A DNA stretch of 64,000 nt, from the NCBI RefSeq assembly GCF_022678645.1, contig NZ_JALBWV010000016.1, forward strand, positions 62,001 through 126,000, in the 5' to 3' direction. Made by a program: the position numbers and the translations under genes. Source of the DNA: Saccharopolyspora soli (GTDB taxonomy: Bacteria > Actinomycetota > Actinomycetes > Mycobacteriales > Pseudonocardiaceae). This document shows positions 45,002-52,961 of the stretch, one piece after another. Under the pieces are notes generated by a model. It saw only the letters and a list, made by a program, of their open reading frames with translations. It ran no database searches and was not told where the DNA came from. The stretch's first letter is position 1. Every line of letters starts with the position of its first letter.

Positions 45002-46474
45002 GTGCTTGTTGCGGAGATTGCGGTCGCGCCGGTGGAGCCGGAGCGGGTGCGGACCAGGCCGCCGGTCTGGCCGCTGGGGATCGGTGCGGTGGCGGCCGGG
45101 GTGTTCTGGATCATCCACGGTTCGTTGATAGACGACAGCTATATCACGCTGAGCTACGCCCGGAACCTGGCGTTGCACGGGCATTGGGGGCTGATCGGCG
45201 CCGAGGTCTCGAACTCGGCGACCGCGCCGCTGAACGTGCTGGTCCTCGCCGCGTTCACAACGGTGGTGCGGCAACCCGTGGTGGCGTTGGGCGTGGTGTT
45301 CGCGCTGGCCAACATCGCACTCGCGGTGTTCCTCCGCGCTGCGGCGGTCTCCAGTGGATTTCCGGGGTGGACCGGCGCGGTCGGGGCACTGCTGATCATG
45401 GTCAATCCGCTGGTGCTGTCCACGGTGGGCCTGGAGATGACGCTGGCCTCGGCCTTGCTTGGCTTGTTGCTGCTCGCGGCGGTGCGGCGTCAGCCGGTGC
45501 TGTTCGGCGTCGCGGCCGGGCTGCTCGCTCTGACCAGGCTCGACCTCGGGGTGTTCGTGCTGGTCGTGCTGATCGGTCGGCCGAGCCTGTGGCGCAGTTG
45601 GTGGCGGTGGATGCTGACGGCGGCGGCGATCGCCCTGCCGTGGTTCACCTTCAGCTGGTTCTACTTCGGATCGGCGGTCCCGGACACGCTGGTGATCAAA
45701 CAGCTGCAGAGGTCCTGGGGAGACTGGGACTTCAGCAACGGACTGGTGCTCTACCACCAGGTTTTCCCGACAGCGGTGGTGGTTTCGCTGATTCCGGCGC
45801 TGCTCGGCCTGGTGTGCCTGCTGGTCGCGTGCGTGCTGCGGGCGTTTCGCCGCGCGGTGTCGCTCTGGCCGTGGGCGCTGATCGGGCTCGGCGCTCTCGC
45901 GCACTACTACGTCTACACGTCGCTGGGCGTTCCGCCGTACCACTGGTACTACGCACCGAGCATGATCGGTCTTTCCTTGCTGTTAGCCGGTGGTATCGGT
46001 GTGCTTGCCGCTCGCCGAAAGCTGTTGGCCGCAGTGGTGGGTTGCGCCGTGGTGGCAACGCAGGTCTGGTTCATCGGGCAGCACGGCTTACCGTGGCGCG
46101 AAGCGGCGATCATGTCGAACTGGGCTAGCTCGGCTGAATACGCCCGCATCGGCGCCGAAGTCGGACGGCTCGTCGGCACCGAAACGGTGGCGAGCCCCGG
46201 CGAAATCGGGGCCCTCGCCTACTACTGCGACTGCGCGATCGCGGACAACTTCTCGGACCGCGGCTACCTGGCGGGACAGATCCGACAACGCCTGGCCGAA
46301 GCCACCCCGCTGGTCCGCGAACTGCTGGAACTCAACTACCGCTTCTTCGTCCCGACCGAACCCCGCCCGATCGACGACGTCCTCCGCCGCGAACCCGGCC
46401 CCGGCCCGGACCCGCTGTGGAACATCGGCTCCACCTGGGCCGAACCGGGCCACCTGGTCCTGGAAAACCGGTGA
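45002..46474 (+). CDS. GT-C family membrane glycosyltransferase
   Basis: A 490-residue protein with about eleven membrane helices. The first external loop has the GT-C acidic motif LIDDSYITLSYARNLALHG, as in AftB-type and related polyprenol-dependent transferases, and the C-terminal third is external. Adjacent emb genes suggest it adds arabinose or mannose to the cell-wall polysaccharide; in mycobacteria AftB is next to ubiA. The exact orthology is uncertain. GTG 45002 follows an AGGAG site. A strong hairpin lies about 105 bases after the stop. Confidence 0.78.
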   Translation: MLVAEIAVAPVEPERVRTRPPVWPLGIGAVAAGVFWIIHGSLIDDSYITLSYARNLALHGHWGLIGAEVSNSATAPLNVLVLAAFTTVVRQPVVALGVVFALANIALAVFLRAAAVSSGFPGWTGAVGALLIMVNPLVLSTVGLEMTLASALLGLLLLAAVRRQPVLFGVAAGLLALTRLDLGVFVLVVLIGRPSLWRSWWRWMLTAAAIALPWFTFSWFYFGSAVPDTLVIKQLQRSWGDWDFSNGLVLYHQVFPTAVVVSLIPALLGLVCLLVACVLRAFRRAVSLWPWALIGLGALAHYYVYTSLGVPPYHWYYAPSMIGLSLLLAGGIGVLAARRKLLAAVVGCAVVATQVWFIGQHGLPWREAAIMSNWASSAEYARIGAEVGRLVGTETVASPGEIGALAYYCDCAIADNFSDRGYLAGQIRQRLAEATPLVRELLELNYRFFVPTEPRPIDDVLRREPGPGPDPLWNIGSTWAEPGHLVLENR

Positions 46475-46579
46475 GGCTCACCTGCGGGTTCGGCCGATCG
46501 CCATGATGTGCGGGCTCGCACAACGAGGAGTTCCGGCACCGCTTCAACCCGTCGAAGGGCGCTACGCAGGCCCGCAAGA

Positions 46580-46613
46580 GGAATTTCCCGCCCCCGAGCG
46601 GGCGGGAAATTCC
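46580..46613. terminator. 14-bp perfect hairpin after the GT-C gene
   Basis: GGAATTTCCCGCCC (46580-46593) and GGGCGGGAAATTCC (46600-46613) pair perfectly around a 6-base loop. Its outer AATTTC/GAAATT resembles family B. It marks the edge between the arabinan locus and the accessory insert. Confidence 0.75.
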
Positions 46614-46644
46614 ACTTCCTCAGCTGGTCGCCGCTGGTGGGCGG

Positions 46645-46905
46645 GTGACCAGCAGGGTCACGCCCGCTTCGCGGCCGCAGTCGACGAAGACCGGGCCGAC
46701 TCCCGCGCCCACCGTTTCGGACAGCCGGGCTTTCGCCACGAACCCGTTCGGGTTGTCGGTCGACGGCGGGCGGCAGGTGTTCCGGGGGACCACGACCGAG
46801 CTCGCCGAAGCTGGCGATGGGGGGAACCATCCTGGCGACAGCTCCATCGAGCGGGGATATTCGGCGCTGCTGGCCCAGCACGGGCGGTCGGCGGGTGCCT
46901 GGTGA
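46645..46905 (+). pseudogene. Possible C-terminal remnant of an ABC-transporter ATPase
   Basis: An 86-codon frame whose second half (GGRQVFRGTTTELAEAG, then SSIERGYSALLAQHG) looks like the tail of an actinobacterial ABC ATPase. It overlaps the next gene in GTGA, as ATPase/permease pairs often do. No nucleotide-binding motifs are present, so if real it is a remnant. The opposite strand is also open here (46620-46844) with similarly high third-position GC, so direction is not certain. The wider interval 46475-46901 contains nothing else convincing beyond the hairpin. Confidence 0.35.
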
Positions 46906-47282
46906 AGGTCGAGTTGCGGCGTTCGAGCGTCCTGATGACCGGGGCGGTGATCTTCGCGATCGCAGTGGGGATGTTGTACCTCGTGGGCAACGCGCCGTGG
47001 CAGAAGTCCACCGGCGCGTGGAACTTGCAGTGGGATTCCTTCGCCTACTACCTGCGTTTCCTGCACAACTTGCTGTTTCCCGTGGCGCTGGGCGGCGGAG
47101 CGCTGTTCGGTTTGCGCGATAGCCGCTGCGGCGTGGCGGAGTTGTTCGCCTCGGTGCCGCGTCCGCCGTGGCAGCGCCTGGCGCGGTCGGCTGCGGCATT
47201 CGGTCTGGCGATGGTCGCGTCCTCGGTCGCGATCGTGGTCGCTGGCGGCAAACCTGCCAGCCCGACCCGCTCGCCACCCTGA
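46902..47282 (+). pseudogene. Truncated ABC-2-type permease remnant
   Basis: A 126-codon frame with an N-terminal VELRRSSVLMTG, one helix (GAVIFAIAVGMLYLVG), WDSFAYYLRFLHNLLFPVALGGG as a second, then the cytoplasmic motif VAELFASVPRPPWQRLARSAAAF and a third helix. This is the beginning of the actinobacterial ABC permease that follows an ATPase with an ERGY-type tail. Full-length proteins have several hundred residues, so most of the gene is missing. The remainder is not found downstream, where an NB-ARC gene starts at 47376. Confidence 0.55.
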
Positions 47283-47375
47283 CGCGATCCCGTTAGCCGT
47301 TGTACCGGATCGCCGCATGGATCAGTTGGTGCGGCTCTGGCAGGCTGGTCGAGTTGGCCGACGAGGGGACGAATC

Positions 47376-49490
47376 GTGGGTTCGAACCACCGGGTGCACA
47401 ACGATTCGGCATCCGCAGTCGCCGGACACAGCGTGCAGGCTGGGCAGATCCACGGCGATGTGCGCTTGTACCAATCCCTGGGCGACCAGGTGGTGCCGAG
47501 GCAGCTGCCGGTCGCGGCGCGGCACTTCGTCGATCGGGCGGTCGAACAGGACGCCTTGACGATGCTGTTGAGCGGCGCGAACACCGAGGGTTTCGTGCTG
47601 ATCTCGACGCTCGACGGAGTGGCCGGAGTCGGCAAGTCGACCTTGGCGGTGTACTGGGCGCACCGCGTGCGAGACCGCTTCCCGGACGGCGAGCTGTACG
47701 TGAACCTGCGCGGCTTCGATCCCGTTGCCGAGCCGATGAAACCCACCGAAGCGCTGGCCTCTTTCCTCACGGCGCTTGGTGTTTCGGGTGAGCGGATGCC
47801 GCAGCACGTCGAAGACCGAGCGGCCATGTTCCGCAGCCTGGTGCACGACAAGCGCATGCTGATCCTGCTGGACAACGCCCTGACAGCCGACCAGGTGCGG
47901 CCGTTGTTGCCGAGCAGCCCGAGCTGCCTGGTACTGGTCACCAGCCGGAACCGGCTGCACGAGTTGGTGGTCCGGGAAGGCGCATCGCGCATCACGCTCG
48001 AAGTGCTGACCGACGACGAAGCCGAGGAACTGCTCGTCCGCTACCTCGGCGCGGACCGGGTGGCGACCGAACCAGAAGCGGTGCGAAGCCTGGTCAGCCA
48101 CTGCGCCGGACTCCCGCTAGCACTGGGCATCGCTGCGGTGCGAGCCGCGGAGAACCCGGATTTCCCACTGGACGAACTGGTTTTGGAGCTCCAGGACGAA
48201 CGAGACCGACTGGATGCCCTGGACGCGGGCGGAGTGACGGGGGTCCGCGCGGTCTTCTCCTGGTCCTACCGGTCACTGACCCCGGAAGCAGCCCGGATGT
48301 TCCGCCTCCTCGGCCTGCCGACCGGCCCGGACATCAGCCTCGCCGCCGTAGCGGACCTCGCCGGGCTCCCGCCGCGCGAAGCCCGAGCCCTGCTCGCCGA
48401 ACTGTCCCGAGCCAACCTCATCGACCAGCACAAACCAGGCCGCTACCAGTTCCACAACCTGATCCGCGCGTACGCGGCGGAATGCGCCGCGAAGGACGAG
48501 CAACCGGAAGATCGCCGAGCCGCCATCCGCCGCCTCCTGGACCACTACCTCCGCACCTGCGACACGATCGACCGGGTCTTGCTCGGCCGCTGGCGATTCG
48601 CGCCGGAGCTACCCGATTCGACGGTGTCCGGTCTCTCCTTCGAGACCGAGTCGGCCATGTTGAGCTGGTGGGAAGCCGAATACGCGAACCTCGTGGCGGC
48701 TGTGCGAAACGCGGCGAACGTCGGACTGCCCGTGCACGCCTGGCAGCTCACGTACAAGCTGATGTACCTCTTCAAACTTCGCGGCCAGACGGATGACTGG
48801 ATCGCCAGCTACGAGTTCGCGCTCGGCGTGGCACGCGGGCTGGGCGATCGGGTTGCCGAGGCGCAGCTCCGCTACTACCTGGGCATGCCCTACTTCGGGC
48901 TCAAGCAGTACGAGATCGCGTTGCACTACCAGGAAAGCGCGCTGGAGCTGTTCGAAGCCGCTGGTGACCGCTACTCGACCGGCCTGGCACTGACGGTGCT
49001 CGCCGAGATCTACATCGAGCTGGGAAAACTCGACGACGCCCAGCAATGCTTGCTCCGCGGCCTGGCGGTGCAACGCGAAGAGGCCAATCGATATGGCCAG
49101 GGCTACGCGAACCACATTCTCGGCATCCTGCACATCCGCCGTGGTGAGCTGGAGAAAGCCCTTGCGCACCTGTCGACGGCTTTGGTGCTGTTCCGGGAGG
49201 ACGGCTGGAAGTTCGACGAGGCATTCGTCCTGCACCAGCTGGCAGGCGTCCACCTCCGAACGGATCATTCGACCGAAGCGCTGAACCTGTACCGGCGCGC
49301 CGTCGAACTGCGGCGCGAGATCGGCCATCGCCCAGGGGAAGCCCATAGCCTCCGCGGCCTGGGGGCCGCCCTTCACGCCGCGGGGGATCTCGACGGCTCT
49401 CGTACCTGCTGGCAGCAGGCCCTCGTCATCTTCGAGGAACTTGGTGATCCCGAAGCCGATGAGGTTCGGCAGGAGCTGGAAAGGTCGTGA
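47376..49490 (+). CDS. NB-ARC (STAND) NTPase with TPR repeats
   Basis: A 704-residue signal-transduction ATPase. The N-terminus has a short motif, AGHSVQAGQIHGDV (about 17-30), seen ahead of many actinobacterial NB-ARC proteins. The NB-ARC module follows: Walker A VAGVGKSTLAV (about 81-91), Walker B RMLILLDNA, sensor VTSRNR and CAGLPLALGI. A winged-helix/linker region (to about 430) precedes five or six TPRs (about 440-690). It lacks a SARP or other N-terminal effector domain. Such proteins act as regulators or in defence; the target is unknown. GTG 47376 is chosen for homology. A family A repeat supplies its stop codon. Confidence 0.88.
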   Translation: MGSNHRVHNDSASAVAGHSVQAGQIHGDVRLYQSLGDQVVPRQLPVAARHFVDRAVEQDALTMLLSGANTEGFVLISTLDGVAGVGKSTLAVYWAHRVRDRFPDGELYVNLRGFDPVAEPMKPTEALASFLTALGVSGERMPQHVEDRAAMFRSLVHDKRMLILLDNALTADQVRPLLPSSPSCLVLVTSRNRLHELVVREGASRITLEVLTDDEAEELLVRYLGADRVATEPEAVRSLVSHCAGLPLALGIAAVRAAENPDFPLDELVLELQDERDRLDALDAGGVTGVRAVFSWSYRSLTPEAARMFRLLGLPTGPDISLAAVADLAGLPPREARALLAELSRANLIDQHKPGRYQFHNLIRAYAAECAAKDEQPEDRRAAIRRLLDHYLRTCDTIDRVLLGRWRFAPELPDSTVSGLSFETESAMLSWWEAEYANLVAAVRNAANVGLPVHAWQLTYKLMYLFKLRGQTDDWIASYEFALGVARGLGDRVAEAQLRYYLGMPYFGLKQYEIALHYQESALELFEAAGDRYSTGLALTVLAEIYIELGKLDDAQQCLLRGLAVQREEANRYGQGYANHILGILHIRRGELEKALAHLSTALVLFREDGWKFDEAFVLHQLAGVHLRTDHSTEALNLYRRAVELRREIGHRPGEAHSLRGLGAALHAAGDLDGSRTCWQQALVIFEELGDPEADEVRQELERS

Positions 49491-49530
49491 GTGCGAAAGC
49501 CGGTTCCAGCCGTTTTTCGCACTCACGACC
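49483..49530. repeat. Family A palindromic repeat, copy 4, overlapping a stop codon
   Basis: GGTCGTGAGTGCGAAA (49483-49498) and TTTCGCACTCACGACC (49515-49530) are perfect 16-bp arms, the longest of the family. The TGA stop of the NB-ARC gene (49488-49490) lies inside the left arm. The right arm ends 2 bases from the stop of the convergent DUF397 gene. Confidence 0.93.
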
Positions 49531-49532
49531 CA

Positions 49533-49727
49533 CTAGCTGCGCTTTAGCCCGGTGACGAACGTGTGCCACCGGTCGGCGGCGAAGGTCAGGGTGCCGCCGC
49601 CGCGGTCTTTGCTGTCGCGGACGCCGATGACCTGCCGGGTCAGCGCGACCTCGACGCAGTTCCCGCCGTAGCCGTTGCTACGGCTGGATTTGCGCCAATC
49701 GGTGGTGGATAAGTCGTAGTCCTGCAT
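49533..49727 (-). CDS. DUF397 small protein
   Basis: A 64-residue protein with the full DUF397 pattern: the WRKSSRSNGYGGNCVEVAL start, IGVRDSKDRGGGTLTF and a terminal W-x-x-F helix. DUF397 proteins form partner or antitoxin-like pairs with DUF5753 XRE regulators in actinobacteria; BldB-like developmental roles are known for some. It lies 16 bases downstream of the XRE gene in the same direction, which fits that pairing. Confidence 0.92.
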   Translation of the reverse strand: MQDYDLSTTDWRKSSRSNGYGGNCVEVALTRQVIGVRDSKDRGGGTLTFAADRWHTFVTGLKRS

Positions 49728-49743
49728 CCGACGTCACCCCTTG

Positions 49744-50583
49744 CTACGCGAGGTCCCTGATCACCTGTTCGAGCATATCTAGGGACCCCGTTTCGTCGGT
49801 AGCTGTGCTTCGGAGTCGCTCGAAGATCAGGGAGTACTGGCTGACCGCCGCTGCTCCGTCGAGGTAATCGCCGCTGGTGAGCCCGTCGAGATAGACCACC
49901 TTGGCGGAAGCGGGTTTCCGGATTTCCAAGAAGTGGAACGACGCTCCCATCGCGGCATGGGCGCCGGTGCTGAACGGGATCACCTGGAACGTGATGTTGG
50001 GAAGTTCTGCCAGTTCGCGCAAGTGCCTGAGTTGATCGGCCATGACATCGGGGCCGCCAACGCAACGGCGGAGCACAGCTTCGTTGACCACTGCCGAAAA
50101 CCGCATGGACTTGTCGTTGTGAAGTCGAGCCCGTCGCTCGGCCCGGACTGCCACCATCTGCTCTGGATCTGCACTGCCCTGCACGGGAGCTGCCGCCTGC
50201 GCGGCTGCCCTCGTGTACTCCTCGGTCTGCATGAGGCCTGGGACGAGTTCGGTTTCGTAGCTCTGGATCGCGGACGCGATGCTCTCCAACGCGACGTAGC
50301 GTTGGGCCCAGTCGGGGACTCGGAGGGGACTGCGTTTTCGGGCTTCGCGGGCTAGTTGGATCACCGTCTTCGAAGTCTTGGCGTTCGCTCCGTAGAGGTC
50401 GATCAGCAGGCGGACGTCACCCGCGCTGATCGTTGCCTTGCCGGTTTCGATCTTGCTGATCTTCGGCTTCTGGCATTCGAGGACTTCGGCCGCCGCGTCC
50501 TGCGTCTTGCCTGATTTCTCGCGTAGCTCACGTAGCAGTTGGCCGAGTTGGAGGCGGGCAACAGGTGGGCTGCTGGCAGTCAT
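49744..50583 (-). CDS. XRE-family regulator with DUF5753 domain
   Basis: A 279-residue protein. Residues about 10-70 are a Cro/C1 HTH (LGQLLRELREKSGKTQDAAA, then PKISKIETGKATISAG). Residues about 95-275 are the DUF5753 domain (VALESIASAIQSYETELVPG, MQTEEYTRA, VNEAVLRRCVGGP and ITFQVIPFSTGAHAAM). The start ATG 50583 is set by GAGGAAG and by the start of HTH homology, not the longer frame. It forms a unit with the DUF397 gene and is divergent from two small genes, which it may control. Confidence 0.92.
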   Translation of the reverse strand: MTASSPPVARLQLGQLLRELREKSGKTQDAAAEVLECQKPKISKIETGKATISAGDVRLLIDLYGANAKTSKTVIQLAREARKRSPLRVPDWAQRYVALESIASAIQSYETELVPGLMQTEEYTRAAAQAAAPVQGSADPEQMVAVRAERRARLHNDKSMRFSAVVNEAVLRRCVGGPDVMADQLRHLRELAELPNITFQVIPFSTGAHAAMGASFHFLEIRKPASAKVVYLDGLTSGDYLDGAAAVSQYSLIFERLRSTATDETGSLDMLEQVIRDLA

Positions 50584-50793
50584 TGGGAGCTTCCTCTGCG
50601 AGGGTGAGTTTCCTTTCAGTTGGCCATTTTTCGGTAGTTGCACAACAACTGGCAACCGTGATCATCCGTTTGTGTAATTTCGGTGCGGAAACTTCCGGTT
50701 CTACAGTGGATCTGGACGGCGGTCGGGTTTCGCAACCCCCTATCCCCCGGCCCGGCCGCCGTCTTCCTTGAAACAGTTTCCCCTTTGGAGGCA

Positions 50794-51030
50794 ATGGTGT
50801 TCGGGTTGGTTTCGCCTGGTCCTGTGGTGTATTGGCGGCCTCATGGTGGGCAGCGGCATGCTTTGTGGCCGATGGAATTGCCTCGGGCTGGGCAGGAACG
50901 CGAGACCGTTTGCGGTGACACCATTACTTTGATCGAACCGTCCGAAGTAGACTGGCTTGATCCGACTTGCGAATTCTGCATGACCCGAGCCCGAGAACTC
51001 CGCGATGCGCGGGAAAGGGGATCGACATGA
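50794..51030 (+). CDS. Small putative zinc-binding protein
   Basis: A 78-residue protein with possible zinc ligands His22, Cys40, Cys59 and Cys62 (HALWPMELPRAG, VCGDTITL, DPTCEFCM). Similar short proteins are encoded beside XRE/DUF397 modules in Pseudonocardiaceae and Streptomyces. ATG 50794 has a GGAGG site. It is divergent from the XRE gene (210 bases) and coupled to the next gene by ATGA. The function is unknown; the zinc call is from spacing only. Confidence 0.75.
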   Translation: MVFGLVSPGPVVYWRPHGGQRHALWPMELPRAGQERETVCGDTITLIEPSEVDWLDPTCEFCMTRARELRDARERGST

Positions 51031-51350
51031 CCGGCGTGGTTTGGATATCCGTGGCCGCAGTTCTGCTCGTGGCGCTGGGACTCTTCCCGCTGCGCGGCGG
51101 AAACGGCCAGCACGCGCACGCGGGTCCCGGCACTGTGAGTGTTTGGCAACTGCGCGAGAGCATTCTCGCCGCGCAGGAGCAGGAGGCCATCGTGTGGCCG
51201 ACCGAGGATCCTGACCGGGGTCGCCACCACATGCGCAACGTCGACATGCTGTGCCACCGGCTCGCCACGGTGATCCTCGAACACGGCGCGGTCCGCTCCC
51301 CAATACGGCTCGACGTGTGCCCGCCACGAATCAACATCGCGCTCGGGTGA
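51027..51350 (+). CDS. Small single-pass membrane protein of unknown function
   Basis: A 107-residue protein with one N-terminal helix (VVWISVAAVLLVALGLFPL, about 4-22) and a polar remainder containing WPTEDPDRGRHHMRNVDML and a Cys near the C-terminus. I do not recognise the family. It overlaps the stop of the zinc-type gene in ATGA, so the two are co-translated. Convergent downstream is the LGFP-repeat gene, with 51 bases between. Confidence 0.65.
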   Translation: MTGVVWISVAAVLLVALGLFPLRGGNGQHAHAGPGTVSVWQLRESILAAQEQEAIVWPTEDPDRGRHHMRNVDMLCHRLATVILEHGAVRSPIRLDVCPPRINIALG

Positions 51351-51401
51351 AAGCAAAAGCGCGGACACCCGGTGCCCCGGATGCCCGCGCCTCTGCTGCG
51401 G

Positions 51402-52607
51402 TCAGCGCTTCAGGTAGTCGACCACGTCACCGCTGCCGCGGTGCCATTCGATGAACCCGCGCTCGAACTCGCTCGTCCGGCCCAGCGGGAAGTCGGACTC
51501 GCCCGTCACCGGATATCCCAGGTAGGAGCGCTCCCAACCGAGCTGCGCCCAGCGCGCGCGGATCCCGCCGTACACCTCGTGCGCGCTGGTCCACGGCGCC
51601 CAGTAGATCGACGCTCCGCCAGCACCGGTGAAGTGGTTGTAGCGCCCGAAGCCGTCCGGCGTGGTCAGCTGGTCGGTGGTCGGGTAGCCGAGCACGCCGC
51701 CCGGACCGCTCAGCTCGATGTACCGCTTCGCGATGACACCCTGGACCGAGTGCGCACCCGTCTGCGGGCTCCACACGATTCCGGCCGGGTACCTGCCGTC
51801 GCCGTTGAACTGGTTGTAGCGCCCGATGCCGTCCGGTGCGGCGAGTTCGTCGCTGGTCGGGTAGCCGAACGGACCGCGTTCCCAGCCGGAAGCCGCCCAC
51901 TTCTCCCGGATCGCGCCCTGCACCGCGTTCGGGCCGGACGGCTGGGTCCAGTAGATCGACGCGTCCTCGCGCTGGGCGTTCGGGGTGAGGAAGTGGTTGT
52001 AGGCGCCGAAACCGTCCGGGGTGAGCCGGGTGTCCGTCGATGGGTAGCCGAAGGTGGCATCCTCGCCGAGTTCGCGGAAGTGGTCCAGGATCCGGCCCAC
52101 GACCAGGTGCGCGCCCGTTCGCGTCGACCAGTAGATCGCCGAGTGGACCGCGCCGTCGCGGGTGCGGAAGTCGCTGTACCGACCGCCGCCGCTGCTGGCC
52201 AGTTCGCCGGTGATCGGCACGCCGAGCTCGTGGTGCCCGCCCAGTTCGAGGAATCGGCTGTAGATCATCCCGCGGACGACCGTCACCTCGGTGTCCGGCG
52301 TCCAGTAGAACCGGGCGTGCGTGAAGGGCTGCCAGCGCAGGCCTTCGTCCTCAACGACCTCCAGGCCGATCGGCTCGCCGACCTGCGCCCGCTCCTCCGG
52401 GGACATCGACTCGTAGCGCTGTTGGATCTCGCCCTCGCCGGGATCGTCCTCGGTCGGCTCCGGGGTCGGTGCTGCCGATCTCGGCTCGGCGGATGTGCTC
52501 GGTGCCGAGGTCGTCGGTTCGGTTTGCGCTGCGGCCGGTGCGGTCGCGGTCAGGCCGAGAACCGCTGCGGTGGCGGCGATCGCCGCCGCGAATCGTTTGG
52601 CGTTCAC
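51402..52607 (-). CDS. Secreted LGFP-repeat cell-wall protein
   Basis: A 401-residue exported protein. It has a signal peptide (about 1-27, ending APAAA), a Pro/Thr/Ser/Glu-rich linker (about 28-62), then five LGFP-type repeats recognised by GxPxT/S cores: GVPITGE, GYPSTDT, GYPTSDE, GYPTTDQ and GYPVTGE, each followed by a R/AYNHF-like segment. LGFP repeats are thought to bind the mycolyl-arabinogalactan/peptidoglycan wall. The location beside arabinan genes fits a wall role. No catalytic domain is seen. Confidence 0.9.
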   Translation of the reverse strand: MNAKRFAAAIAATAAVLGLTATAPAAAQTEPTTSAPSTSAEPRSAAPTPEPTEDDPGEGEIQQRYESMSPEERAQVGEPIGLEVVEDEGLRWQPFTHARFYWTPDTEVTVVRGMIYSRFLELGGHHELGVPITGELASSGGGRYSDFRTRDGAVHSAIYWSTRTGAHLVVGRILDHFRELGEDATFGYPSTDTRLTPDGFGAYNHFLTPNAQREDASIYWTQPSGPNAVQGAIREKWAASGWERGPFGYPTSDELAAPDGIGRYNQFNGDGRYPAGIVWSPQTGAHSVQGVIAKRYIELSGPGGVLGYPTTDQLTTPDGFGRYNHFTGAGGASIYWAPWTSAHEVYGGIRARWAQLGWERSYLGYPVTGESDFPLGRTSEFERGFIEWHRGSGDVVDYLKR

Positions 52608-52961
52608 TCGAAACCCTTTCGGTCAGTGACATCTGTTGATCGCTGCTGAGCGGCCAAAAGTTGCCACCGTTTCGGGTGATCTTTTGTTTGATCGAAAGGG
52701 TGCCGCCTTTTTCCGGGCATGCGAAAAGACCGCGGTTCCGGTTGGAAATGCGAGCGCTGCCGTGGGTCCTCCGAATTCCGGGCAGGCGGAGGACCCACGG
52801 ACACGGCACCCGGTGAACCCCACTCCACCAGATATCCGCGCTTCCTCTGCGCGCAGCGCGTCGGGAAGTCGTAATCCGGGCGGAACTCCGACAGGACCGC
52901 CATGTTGTCATCGCCGCAGCGGGCCGAAACGTTGCCCGGCGCCGGAATCTCACCGCTGCCG
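52608..52961. other. Intergenic region after the frameshifted emb gene, no gene seen
   Basis: These 354 bases separate the LGFP-repeat gene start from the end of the third emb gene. I see no coding region. The stretch contains one strong hairpin (52760-52800). It also holds GATCTTTTGTTTGATC at 52678-52693, a perfect inverted repeat upstream of the LGFP gene that may be a binding site, and the likely LGFP promoter. The region is more AT-rich near 52660-52740 than its neighbours. Confidence 0.55.
52760..52800 (-). terminator. Terminator after third emb gene
   Basis: CCGTGGGTCCTCCG (52760-52773) and CGGAGGACCCACGG (52787-52800) pair perfectly over 14 bp with a 13-base loop, about 160 bases beyond the emb stop. 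Confidence 0.75.

Noticed and set aside
46620-46844. A short leftward gene ending at the 46580 hairpin
   Set aside because: The frame is open with high third-position GC, but it has no ribosome site and no recognised domain, and the rightward frame fits an ABC remnant equally well.
47360-47400. A tRNA T-arm-like GGGTTCGAACCAC
   Set aside because: The stem does not pair when the T-loop is placed correctly, and no acceptor or D arm fits. It is the start of the NB-ARC gene.
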